Positions 1-7,674 of a DNA stretch of 63,612 nt are shown piece after piece (positions within the stretch are counted from its first letter, which is position 1; the number at the start of each line of letters is the position of its first letter). This DNA comes from Herpetosiphon gulosus (GTDB taxonomy: Bacteria > Chloroflexota > Chloroflexia > Chloroflexales > Herpetosiphonaceae), in the NCBI RefSeq assembly GCF_039545135.1, contig NZ_BAABRU010000023.1, forward strand, positions 1 through 63,612. The letters are read 5' to 3'. Position numbers and translations under genes: made by a program. The notes beneath the pieces were generated by a model. That model searched no databases. It was not told where the DNA came from and worked only from the letters and a program-made list of their open reading frames with translations.

Positions 1-1328
1 CGTTTCACTGGTTTCCCCATTCAGCATCGCGATTTCTTCGGCGCTCAAGCCCAAATCGGTCAGTGAGAACGGGGTCATTTCTGGCTCGACTTCGACGCTT
101 GGTTGCTCAAACTCAAAATCATCGAACCCGAATCGAGCTGGTTCTGCTGCCGCCGTTTCACTGGTTTCCCCATTCAGCATCGCGATTTCTTCGGCGCTCA
201 AGCCCAAATCGGTCAGTGAGAACGGGGTCATTTCTGGCTCGACTTCGACGCTTGGTTGCTCAAACTCAAAATCATCGAACGAGAATGGCGCTGGCTCTTC
301 CGCCGCCGTTTCACTGGTTTCCCCATTCAGCATCGCGATTTCTTCGGCGCTCAAGCCCAAATCGGTCAGTGAGAACGGGGTCATTTCTGGCTCGACTTCG
401 ACGCTTGGTTGCTCAAGCTCGAAGTTATCGAACGAGAATGGCGCTGGTTCTTCCGCCGCTGCTTCGCTCGTTTCCCCATTCAACAGCGCGATTTCTTCGG
501 CGCTCAAGCCCAAATCGGTCAGTGAGAACGGGGTCATTTCTGGCTCAGCGTCCGCACTTGGTTGCTCCAACTCGAAGTTATCGAACGAGAATGGCGCTGG
601 TTCTTCCGCCGCTGGCTCGCTGGTTTCGCCGTTGAGCATGGCGATTTCTTCGGCGCTCAAGCCCAAATCCGTCAGCGAGAACGGGGTCATTTCTGGCTCA
701 GCGTCCGCACTTGGTTGCTCCAACTCGAAGTTATCGAACGAGAATGGCGCTGGTTCTTCCGCCGCTGCTTCGCTCGTTTCCCCATTCAACAGCGCGATTT
801 CTTCGGCGCTCAAGCCTAAATCGGTCAACGAGAACGGAGTCATTTCTGGCTCAGCGTCCGCACTTGGTTGCTCCAACTCGAAGTTATCGAACGAGAATGG
901 CGCTGGTTCTTCCGCCGCTGGCTCGCTGGTTTCACCGTTGAGCATGGCAATTTCTTCGGCGCTCAAGCCCAAATCCGTCAGTGAGAACGGAGTCATTTCT
1001 GGCTCGGCTTCCGCACTTGGTTGCTCCAACTCGAAGTTATCGAACGAGAATGGTGCTGGTTCTTGCGCAGCAGACTCACTCGTTTCCCCATTCAACATCG
1101 CGATTTCTTCAGCGCTCAAGCCCAAATCGGTCAGTGAGAACGGAGTCATTTCTGGCTCAGCATCCGCGCTTGGCTGTTCAAGCTCGAAGTTATCGAACGA
1201 GAATGGCGCTGGTTCTTCCGCCGCCGTTTCGCTCGTTTCACCGTTGAGCATGGCAATTTCTTCGGCACTCAAGCCTAAATCCGTCAGCGAGAACGGAGTC
1301 ATTTCTGGCTCAGCGTCCGCACTTGGCT
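1..1328 (-). repeat. In-frame 153-bp tandem repeat array, at least 8 units
   Basis: The marker string around 'gtcagtgagaacgg' recurs with phase points at 61, 214, 367, 520, 673, 826, 979, 1132 and 1285, exactly 153 bp apart each time. Each unit encodes 51 residues. Copies differ by scattered, often synonymous, substitutions, and no length change is seen. Neighbouring units alternate between a few sequence subtypes (for example 'cagcgtccgcact' versus 'gacttcgacgctt'), suggesting duplication of blocks larger than one unit. The array continues past the left edge. Confidence 0.97.
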
Positions 1329-4080
1329 GGTCGAAATCGCCAGCAATGAAGTTTTCAAGTGGCTCTTCGGTTTCATAGGCTTCAGCCTCATCACCGGAGA
1401 ACTCCTCGTCCATATTAATCACTTCATCGCCATCGCGAATTTGAATGCCATTATCGTGCAAGGCCAAAGCGATGCGGTCGATTTCCTCAGTTTGTGATTC
1501 AGGATCATCGAATTGATTGATGATATCGGTCAAATCGACATAGCCTTGTTCTTGACCAATTCCCAAGAGCGCATCAAACACCGGGTCATCGCTTTGATTT
1601 TGGCCAGCTTGCTCAATTGCCGCAATTTCCTCTGCCGATAAACCAATATCGTTCAAGGAGAAGGGTTGTGAGCTATCGCTTAGTTCGCGCACAGGCTCTT
1701 CGTAGGCTTGGGGTTCTTGGTCGAAACCCAAATCGTCGAGCGAGAATGGCTGCAAACCACCATCAAAACCATCATCATCGACGGCAGCTGGTGCTTGATT
1801 CATTGCTTCAAATTGAGCAATTTCATCAGCATCAAGCCCCAAATCGGTCAAGGAGAAGGGGGTCATATTTGGCTCTTCTTCAACCTTGGGCGTGGGTTCA
1901 GCTGCAGGTTTTGGATTAAACTCGCCTGAATAAAGCGCTTGCTCCTCAGGATCAAGCCCTAAATCATCGAGCGAGAATGGTGTAATGCTTGGCTCATCGA
2001 AGTTGAAGCCTTGATCATCGTTAGTTACCGGCGCATCAAAACCAAATTCATTTAAGGAAAATGGAGTTAAGCCCGATTCATCGTTGGTTGGGTCAGTGGG
2101 CAAAGCACTATCTTCGCCAGCTTGTAACAAGGCAATTTCATCGTCGCTCAAACCAAGTTCAGTCAACGAGAAGGGCTTGATTTCCAATTCTTCATCGACT
2201 TGGGTTTGCGGTTGGCCGAGATTGCCCATGGCGTTGTAATCGGCAATTTCATCGGCATCCAAGCCCAATTCAGTTAATGAGAAAGGCGTAATTGCTGGCT
2301 CAGTATCAGCAGTGTGCAGATCATGCTCATCATAATTACGCAAATCAACATCATCATTCGAGAAGAAGTTCATCGCCTCATCGTCAGAATCGGCAGGATC
2401 ATAGACTGGCTCAACCAATGGTGGCAGGGTCTGAGTCTGCTTCTTAATCACCATGCGGTTGAAGATTCCAGCATCATCTTCTTCATCTTGGTTGAACTCT
2501 GGTTCAGGTTGCGCTCCAAAGATCGAACGCGAGCGTGAACGTGGTTGTTGCCAGCTAAAGCCGCTTGATTCTTGATCGGTATCGGGGAAGCTGGGCAAAT
2601 CGCGGCTGAAAGGCATGCTTGGCTCTGATGGTGTATCGATTGAATCGAAACTCAGTTCATCAAGCGAGAATGGCTTTAAGGTATTTGGTAAAGCCAAATC
2701 ATCATCTTGGGCTTTCGAGCTCGTTTCAGGCTGTACATCATCAAAATTTTCCAAGGAGAAGGGCTGCAATTGCTCAGGCAACTTGCCAGTATCCGCGCCA
2801 GTACCTGGAATATCGTCGATGCTACTTTCATCCCAATCGCCAAAGCTAAAGGGCGTTAGATCGCCTGGCAACTCAAAATCATCAGCGCTGGCAACGATCG
2901 GCTCTGGTTCAGGTTTGGTTGGAGCAACCACAGGCTCGGGCGCAAGCGTTGGTGCTTTATTGCTAGGAACATCATCAACTTCATCGAGCGAGAAGGGCTG
3001 AAGATCTAAACCCAAGTCGTCGAGATTGAAATCGACATCGTATTCTGGCTCAGCGATTGCAACCGCTGCTGGTGGAGGGCTAGCGGGTGCTGCCCCAAAG
3101 TCGCCAAACAACAAGCTGCGCAAGAAATCATCGTCGGCGTTAGCCGCAACCCCAACCGCAACTGGAGCAGCCTCGACTTCAGCCAACCAAGCGGCGGCTG
3201 GCGCTTTGCTCGCTTGTTCGGCGGCCAAGCGATCGCGCTCGGCTTGTTCGGCAGCTTCGCGGGCAAGGCGTTCTTTTTCGGCCTTTTCAGCTTTCTTGGC
3301 TTTCCAAGCGGCTTCATCGAAGGCCTCGATTTTGGTATCGGGGGCTTCGACTGGTGGCAGCATCCCATCGAACAAGGCATAGGCCACGCCTTGGCTGGGG
3401 TCGAGTTGCTGGGCATGTTGCCACAGCTTACGGCCTTTGGGGTCACCAGCGGCCAACAAATGATAGCCCAAGATCAAATTGGCCTTGAGCATATCGGGGT
3501 AATCGCGCAGAATATCGCTGGCAACCTCGGCGGCTTCAGCCTCTTGGCCATTGCGCCAGAGTGCTTCAGCGAGCGCTACCGCAATATCCACCCGCTTGGG
3601 GTCATCGGCGAGCACATCGTTAAATTCCTGAATCGCCTTATCGAAGCGTCGTCCGCGCACATACATACGCCCGAGACCTGCCTTTTTTAGCAAGATTCGG
3701 GCGTTTTCGCTACCCCAAGCCTCGGTATACAAACGCAACACTTGCGAACGCAACTCAGGCAAATCGGGCTTAATTTCAAATGCTTGCTCAAACTCGCGGA
3801 TTGCCGCTGCGAGGTTGCCTTGACGCTCGTAAGTTACCCCCAAGCCCACATGGACAGGGATATTTTCGGGGTCAGAACGTAAGACCCGTTCAAAGGCTTC
3901 GACGGCTTTGGCTAAATCTTGGCGGTTAAGATACGATTCGCCGAGGATACGGTACGCTTCAAGATAATAGGGAAACGATTCAAGCAGATGCTCACTCGCA
4001 CCAATGGCACGCTCCTCCTTCCCTGTTTCGAGAGCAGACCGTGCTTCATCGTAGAGTGCTTGGATCGTGGTGAGAGCCAT
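1..4080 (-). CDS. Giant TPR protein with sigma-1.1-like segment and tandem PFS-motif repeats (3' end outside window)
   Basis: An open frame of at least 1360 codons starts at ATG 4078-4080 and has no stop before the left edge, so the C-terminus is missing. GGAGG lies 6 nt before the ATG. Residues 1 to about 215 read as TPR helices (for example 'ALYDEARSALETGKEE', 'AFERVLRSDPENIPVHVGLG'). A charged Ala/Glu/Lys coiled stretch follows, then an acidic low-complexity region with about a dozen diverged copies of a short motif, PFSL-x-(D/E)-(L/F)-G-(L/F). Around residues 830-890 (about 1398-1590) a segment containing 'GIGQEQGYVDLTDIINQF' and 'IALALHDNGIQI' resembles sigma-70 region 1.1. From about 1328 to the edge the protein is an exact 51-residue tandem repeat with two PFS motifs per unit (TPFSLTDLGL and APFSFDNFEL). 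No signal peptide is seen, so it is probably cytoplasmic. TPRs and many short motifs suggest a multivalent scaffold; the function is unknown. Confidence 0.9.
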   Translation of the reverse strand, partial: MALTTIQALYDEARSALETGKEERAIGASEHLLESFPYYLEAYRILGESYLNRQDLAKAVEAFERVLRSDPENIPVHVGLGVTYERQGNLAAAIREFEQAFEIKPDLPELRSQVLRLYTEAWGSENARILLKKAGLGRMYVRGRRFDKAIQEFNDVLADDPKRVDIAVALAEALWRNGQEAEAAEVASDILRDYPDMLKANLILGYHLLAAGDPKGRKLWQHAQQLDPSQGVAYALFDGMLPPVEAPDTKIEAFDEAAWKAKKAEKAEKERLAREAAEQAERDRLAAEQASKAPAAAWLAEVEAAPVAVGVAANADDDFLRSLLFGDFGAAPASPPPAAVAIAEPEYDVDFNLDDLGLDLQPFSLDEVDDVPSNKAPTLAPEPVVAPTKPEPEPIVASADDFELPGDLTPFSFGDWDESSIDDIPGTGADTGKLPEQLQPFSLENFDDVQPETSSKAQDDDLALPNTLKPFSLDELSFDSIDTPSEPSMPFSRDLPSFPDTDQESSGFSWQQPRSRSRSIFGAQPEPEFNQDEEDDAGIFNRMVIKKQTQTLPPLVEPVYDPADSDDEAMNFFSNDDVDLRNYDEHDLHTADTEPAITPFSLTELGLDADEIADYNAMGNLGQPQTQVDEELEIKPFSLTELGLSDDEIALLQAGEDSALPTDPTNDESGLTPFSLNEFGFDAPVTNDDQGFNFDEPSITPFSLDDLGLDPEEQALYSGEFNPKPAAEPTPKVEEEPNMTPFSLTDLGLDADEIAQFEAMNQAPAAVDDDGFDGGLQPFSLDDLGFDQEPQAYEEPVRELSDSSQPFSLNDIGLSAEEIAAIEQAGQNQSDDPVFDALLGIGQEQGYVDLTDIINQFDDPESQTEEIDRIALALHDNGIQIRDGDEVINMDEEFSGDEAEAYETEEPLENFIAGDFDQPSADAEPEMTPFSLTDLGLSAEEIAMLNGETSETAAEEPAPFSFDNFELEQPSADAEPEMTPFSLTDLGLSAEEIAMLNGETSESAAQEPAPFSFDNFELEQPSAEAEPEMTPFSLTDLGLSAEEIAMLNGETSEPAAEEPAPFSFDNFELEQPSADAEPEMTPFSLTDLGLSAEEIALLNGETSEAAAEEPAPFSFDNFELEQPSADAEPEMTPFSLTDLGLSAEEIAMLNGETSEPAAEEPAPFSFDNFELEQPSADAEPEMTPFSLTDLGLSAEEIALLNGETSEAAAEEPAPFSFDNFELEQPSVEVEPEMTPFSLTDLGLSAEEIAMLNGETSETAAEEPAPFSFDDFEFEQPSVEVEPEMTPFSLTDLGLSAEEIAMLNGETSETAAAEPARFGFDDFEFEQPSVEVEPEMTPFSLTDLGLSAEEIAMLNGETSET

Positions 4081-4196
4081 GCCGCTCCTCCCTGCGCTGT
4101 GCATCCAGCGCATCTGATAATCCGTGTCGATCAATTAATTTATAGATCGTGGATTTGGGCGAATTGCTAAAGAATAATGGCGTAAAATGCGAAAGT

Positions 4197-4225
4197 ATTA
4201 TAGCGTACCCGTTGATGCTACGCAA
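4197..4225 (-). promoter_or_regulatory. Sigma-70-type promoter of the TPR repeat protein
   Basis: Read on the minus strand, TTGCGT (4220-4225) and TATAAT (4197-4202) are separated by 17 bp. This predicts a start site near 4190 and a leader of about 110 nt before the ATG at 4080. Confidence 0.6.
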
Positions 4226-4290
4226 GCAGAAATAGCATTACAGTGCGCTAATTCGCATTTTTAGGCCAAATTAACTACGGCTTTTTGTCG

Positions 4291-4683
4291 TTAGGCTGCC
4301 ACTTGCCAAAGTGGTGCGACCCGCCCTATGGCCTGACGCAATTCATCAAGCGTAAACGGTTTGGGCAAAACTACGGTTAATGGATCGTTATTGAGATCAG
4401 CTTCTTGATGCACGATGCTATTAATCGCAGCGGTGCAGATGATCACTGGTAGGCTGTGGGTTTGAGGCTGAGCACGCAATTCACGCCAAACGTTCAACCC
4501 ATCCATTCCCGACATCATTACATCAAGAACCAGGAGTTCTGGTGGGTTTTGTAACAACTTTGGCAACGCTTCGAGGCTCGAAGCCCAATGGTGAATTTCC
4601 TGAATGCCAAGGTATTGCAACATCACATCGATTAACTGCTGAAATTCACTCGAATCATCGACCACCGCTATGCGCTGTAACAT
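4291..4683 (-). CDS. Single-domain response regulator (CheY-like)
   Basis: This 130-residue protein is a stand-alone receiver domain. It carries the acidic pair D9/D10, the phospho-acceptor D54 in 'LLVLDVMM', T84 in 'IICTA' and K108 in 'LPKPF', all in the normal order and spacing. There is no output domain, so it must act by protein-protein contact in a phosphorelay. The ATG at 4683 is preceded by AAGGAG, which overlaps the stop region of the upstream HNH gene. The two genes are 11 bp apart and probably co-transcribed. No kinase gene is adjacent. Confidence 0.93.
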   Translation of the reverse strand: MLQRIAVVDDSSEFQQLIDVMLQYLGIQEIHHWASSLEALPKLLQNPPELLVLDVMMSGMDGLNVWRELRAQPQTHSLPVIICTAAINSIVHQEADLNNDPLTVVLPKPFTLDELRQAIGRVAPLWQVAA

Positions 4684-4694
4684 ACCACAACTCC

Positions 4695-5228
4695 TTATTG
4701 ATCGTCCTCCACGGTCTGAAAGGACGCAGGCAGAAATTTACGCCATTCTTCAAGACCAAGCCCATGCATTCGGCGTTCGATTAAATAGTATGGGCTAGCA
4801 AACGGGCGAAAGGGTGGCCGAATTAAGCGCATTCGTGCCTCCTCGGGAGTTCGCCCACCTTTGCGATGATTACACGTTCGGCAGGCGCTTACAAGATTTT
4901 CCCAGCTATGTGCACCACCTCGATGGCGCGGCAACACATGGTCAAGCGTGAGATCAGCACTGCTCCGATTACAATATTGGCAGGTGTAGTGATCGCGACG
5001 GAAAATTTCACGGCGAGAAAGCTTGACATTAGGCAAGGGACGACGAATCATATGGCCCAATCGGATGACCGACGGACAAGCAATGGTGTCGTTGGTCGTG
5101 TGCAACACGGCGTGGTTGTGTTCCAACACTTCGGCTTTACCACCCAACACAAGCATCAAGGCACGGCGTGCAGAGCAGATATTGAGTGGCTCGTAATTAT
5201 GGTTGAGGACGAGTACGGGAGAGTTCAT
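4695..5228 (-). CDS. HNH endonuclease
   Basis: This 177-residue protein starts 'MNSPVLVLNHNYEPLNICS' and contains an HNH/zinc nuclease core: two CxxC pairs ('CQYC' and 'CRTC') around 'LTLDHVLPRHRGG', then 'CNHRKGG'. This is the standard arrangement of small bacterial HNH proteins whose N-terminus reads 'VLVLNxxYEPL'. An in-frame ATG exists further upstream, but the ATG at 5228 has AAGGAG at proper spacing and begins the conserved family N-terminus. It is the first gene of a probable two-gene operon with the response regulator. The biological substrate is unknown. Confidence 0.92.
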   Translation of the reverse strand: MNSPVLVLNHNYEPLNICSARRALMLVLGGKAEVLEHNHAVLHTTNDTIACPSVIRLGHMIRRPLPNVKLSRREIFRRDHYTCQYCNRSSADLTLDHVLPRHRGGAHSWENLVSACRTCNHRKGGRTPEEARMRLIRPPFRPFASPYYLIERRMHGLGLEEWRKFLPASFQTVEDDQ

Positions 5229-5363
5229 CGCGATCAGACTCCTTCGACATGGAAGATGCGATGTAGTTGCCCGTGGTATTGTATCATTGCCCCTACGCCT
5301 TGGCAACGTCCCTCAGCAAAAACCAATCTTACGATGGAGCTTCGTCGGTCATCCGTATGATGT

Positions 5364-6341
5364 TTAGACGTTCTCCCAAGCACTTAGGTTGTCCAAAATG
5401 GCCCGATCTTCGCTACTCAACTCAAAATCGGCTGCGCCCAAGGTATCGTGGAGTTGGCCACTACTGGTTGCCCCAATAATCGCCGAGGTGATCGCTGGTG
5501 CACCTGTGACCCATGCCACTGCCAGTTGGGGAATGGTTTTTTGGTGCTTCTCAGCTAACACTTCTAGCTGATCAATTAATGTCCACAATGGCTCGCTCAA
5601 GCGTTTGTCATCACGGCCACGTTCAGCAACCCGCGTGCCCTCAGGGATGGGCTGATCACGCCGAAACTTGCCAGTCAACAAGCCACCTGCCAGCGGGCTA
5701 TAGACAATCACCCCAACCCCATACTTGGCGCAAACAGGTTGTAATTCGCGCTCAAACTCGGCTCGATTGAGCAAATGATAATGTGGTTGCAGTGAATCGT
5801 AACGGGCAAGATTCAGTTTATCGCTTGTCCATAGGGCTTCCATCAATTGCCATGCGCGATAATTCGAGCAGCCAATGTAGCGCACTTTGCCTGCTCGTAC
5901 CAAATCATCAAGCGCTCGCAAAGTCTCGTCGATTGGCACTTCGCCGTCGGGAAAGTGGGTTTGATAGAGGTCGATATAATCAGTTTGTAAGCGCCGCAAG
6001 CTGGCATCAACTGCTGCAATAATATGCTTGCGCGAAAGCCCTTGATCGTTCGGCTGATCGCCCATTTGGCCGCGCACTTTGGTTGCAAGCACCACTTTAT
6101 CGCGGCGACTTGGCTCCTCGGCCAGCCAACGCCCGATAATTTCCTCAGTTTTGCCAGCATACGAACGTGGGTCCCAACGCGAATAAACATCAGCAGTATC
6201 GAAGAAATTGATTCCAGCATCGAGTGCTTGACTCATAATTGCAAACGATTCTGGCTCTTCAACACTCCAGCCAAAAGTCATTGTACCCAAGCATAATTCC
6301 GAAACTTTAAGTCCTGTTCGGCCTAATTTGCGATAGCGCAT
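5364..6341 (-). CDS. Aldo/keto reductase
   Basis: This 325-residue (beta/alpha)8 NADPH-dependent oxidoreductase has the AKR catalytic tetrad visible: D48 and Y53 in 'FFDTADVY', K88 in 'LATKV' and H129 in 'YQTHFPD'. The C-terminal cofactor segment 'AIIGATSSGQL' fits the family of voltage-channel-beta-like/general-stress reductases. The ATG at 6341 follows TAGGAGG. The substrate cannot be deduced. It is transcribed toward the HNH gene across a 135-bp gap. The long upstream gap holds a MITE-like repeat. Confidence 0.94.
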   Translation of the reverse strand: MRYRKLGRTGLKVSELCLGTMTFGWSVEEPESFAIMSQALDAGINFFDTADVYSRWDPRSYAGKTEEIIGRWLAEEPSRRDKVVLATKVRGQMGDQPNDQGLSRKHIIAAVDASLRRLQTDYIDLYQTHFPDGEVPIDETLRALDDLVRAGKVRYIGCSNYRAWQLMEALWTSDKLNLARYDSLQPHYHLLNRAEFERELQPVCAKYGVGVIVYSPLAGGLLTGKFRRDQPIPEGTRVAERGRDDKRLSEPLWTLIDQLEVLAEKHQKTIPQLAVAWVTGAPAITSAIIGATSSGQLHDTLGAADFELSSEDRAILDNLSAWENV

Positions 6342-6413
6342 GGATCTTCCTCCTACATTTAAGTTTTTTAACCACGAAGCTGTGGCTATGGGCTATGGGC
6401 TATGGGCTATGTG

Positions 6414-6591
6414 TAATGGTTTATCGCGTTAACAACGGTCAGTATGCCCTCACCCCCCAACCCCTCGCCCACTGCGGCGGGCGAGGGAGCACTCCTGGAG
6501 CGGTTCCCCCCTCGCCTCGCGGGCGGGAGAGGGGGTGAGGGGGTGAGGGGGTGAGGGCACGAGAATTGGTTGTTAATCTAATGAACCATTA
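6414..6591. repeat. MITE-like element, copy 1
   Basis: The ends are imperfect inverted repeats that start TAATGGTT and run to TTAACAA (about 22 bp each). They enclose a G+C-rich core built on 'ccctcacccccc' and its complement, with 'tgcggcgggcgaggg' inside. Related elements lie at 10376-10543 and, with the core inverted, at 32637-32797. It is flanked by short direct repeats of 'ctatgg'. It has no coding capacity. Confidence 0.75.
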
Positions 6592-6760
6592 CAGCTATGG
6601 GCTATGGGCTATTGAAAATCCCACAATATGTTCCGATAGCATGAAGCCTATGGCTACACATTAAACCTTCTGATCCTTGGATTCTGCCCCTCGTGAATCA
6701 AAAGTCGCAAGATCGTAACCAAAGCTGCGACTTTTTTGCGACTTTTTTAGCAAGCCTCGC
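6592..6760. other. Intergenic region with a T-rich palindrome
   Basis: No gene is seen here. At 6699-6738 the arms AAAAGTCGCA and TGCGACTTTTTT form a stem-loop ending in a T run on the plus strand. It looks like an intrinsic terminator, but no plus-strand gene lies upstream of it within the window. Confidence 0.4.
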
Positions 6761-6769
6761 TGCTATACT
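6761..6769 (+). promoter_or_regulatory. Extended -10 promoter candidate
   Basis: TGCTATACT matches the extended -10 form (TGnTATA-T). A good -35 at ideal spacing is not seen, which is usual for extended -10 promoters. The predicted start is near 6776, upstream of the tandem-hairpin RNA candidate. Confidence 0.45.
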
Positions 6770-6775
6770 CTTTTG

Positions 6776-7040
6776 TGAGCGAAGAACTTTGAAACACAAA
6801 CTAACCAGCAATCAAGGAGGTCTGAGTTACTGATAAGGAATTGAACGGTAGTGCGGTGAGAGGCGCTACCCCTGCTCAAAGCTAGTGCGGTGAGAGGCTC
6901 TAGCTCAGGGCAAATCTGCGAAACAACGGCCCGATGTTGTGCCATAGCTCGCAGCCTTATCAAACATTCAAACTAAAACTTAAGCTACTAGTGGTTGTGA
7001 TCGTTTGAGCAGTGCTACGGCGCTGCTCTTGGCTTTTTAG
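6776..7040 (+). ncRNA. Candidate structured RNA or long 5' leader with two matched hairpins
   Basis: Two hairpins at 6847-6870 and 6880-6905 share the same 13-nt core TGCGGTGAGAGGC but have different stems: GGTAG/CTACC and AGCTAG/CTAGCT. The stem changes are compensated, which argues for selection on RNA structure. The second hairpin is closed again by CCCTG (6870-6874) with CAGGG (6906-6910). At 7007-7028 a third hairpin, GAGCAGTGC/GCGCTGCTC, is followed by a T-rich run. It could be an independent small RNA ending near 7040 or the leader of the gene at 7148. No known family was recognised. Confidence 0.4.
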
Positions 7041-7147
7041 CTGCATCCTTGCAACGATTCTGCTCTAAATCTGCTACTGCTGCCGATCAGCAATCACTAT
7101 ACTCAAAACTGAGTGGAATAGCGAATTAGATTGAATAGGAGAGAGTA

Positions 7148-7612
7148 ATGCTGAGAAAATTGATCATCACAATCATAGGAGGTAGCCTTCTGATATTTGT
7201 GTTGCTGATGGTGTTTGAGCCAGTTCAAGCGTATGCAGCACTTGGCCCAATCGACGATTTTCCCATTTATCTCAATAGTTCTAACGTTCGGCATAATGGC
7301 CAAGCAGTGCATTATTATTTGTTGCAACAGCTTGAACCACGTGAGCTTGAGGATTTTCACATCAATGCGCTAGCTAAACGTGCTTGGCACTTGCAAGCAA
7401 CCACAATCAACCAACCAGCAATAAGCATGCGCTTTGAACATGCTTCAATCAAGGGTTTTGTCGAGCTGACAATTTCACATCACGTTGGTGGGTGTCAACC
7501 AGATTGGAGCGAGGTGTATGCTCGTTATGTCGATCCGCAGAGCGCTCCAGTTGCCTCACCAACATTAAATATTCGCTGGCGAGTCAATCGGTTTGGTTGC
7601 GATAGCGCCTAA
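7148..7612 (+). CDS. Predicted secreted or membrane-anchored small protein, unknown function
   Basis: This 154-residue protein has a basic start and a long hydrophobic stretch (about residues 4-23, 'LIITIIGGSLLIFVLLMVF') followed by 'VQAYA', so a signal peptide or N-terminal anchor is likely. The mature part has two cysteines ('GGCQPDW' and 'FGCDSA') that could form a disulfide. It contains the phrase 'LNIRWRVNRFGC' near the end. ATAGGAGAGAG precedes the ATG. No family is recognised. It follows the candidate structured leader and is convergent with the GCS2 gene. Confidence 0.75.
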   Translation: MLRKLIITIIGGSLLIFVLLMVFEPVQAYAALGPIDDFPIYLNSSNVRHNGQAVHYYLLQQLEPRELEDFHINALAKRAWHLQATTINQPAISMRFEHASIKGFVELTISHHVGGCQPDWSEVYARYVDPQSAPVASPTLNIRWRVNRFGCDSA

Positions 7613-7674
7613 ATTAAGCCAGGCAGAAAATCCAACCCCTCGCCCACGACAATGGACGGGGGGTGGGATTGCGT

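Noticed and set aside
1-1328. CRISPR-like or satellite repeat
   Set aside because: Units are directly adjacent, 153 bp long, keep a reading frame and have no unique spacers.
63-1378. Several plus-strand open frames of 76-248 codons over the tandem repeat
   Set aside because: They are antisense shadows of the repetitive minus-strand gene. They share the 51-codon period and have no ribosome binding sites, and the minus frame is continuous for 1360 codons.
3006-3690. Overlapping open frames of 118-158 codons inside the TPR gene
   Set aside because: They are shadow frames of the Ala/Glu/Lys-rich coding region of the TPR gene.
6699-6738. Terminator of a gene upstream of 6699
   Set aside because: The T run is on the plus strand but the nearest upstream gene is on the minus strand. 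It is left as an unexplained palindrome.
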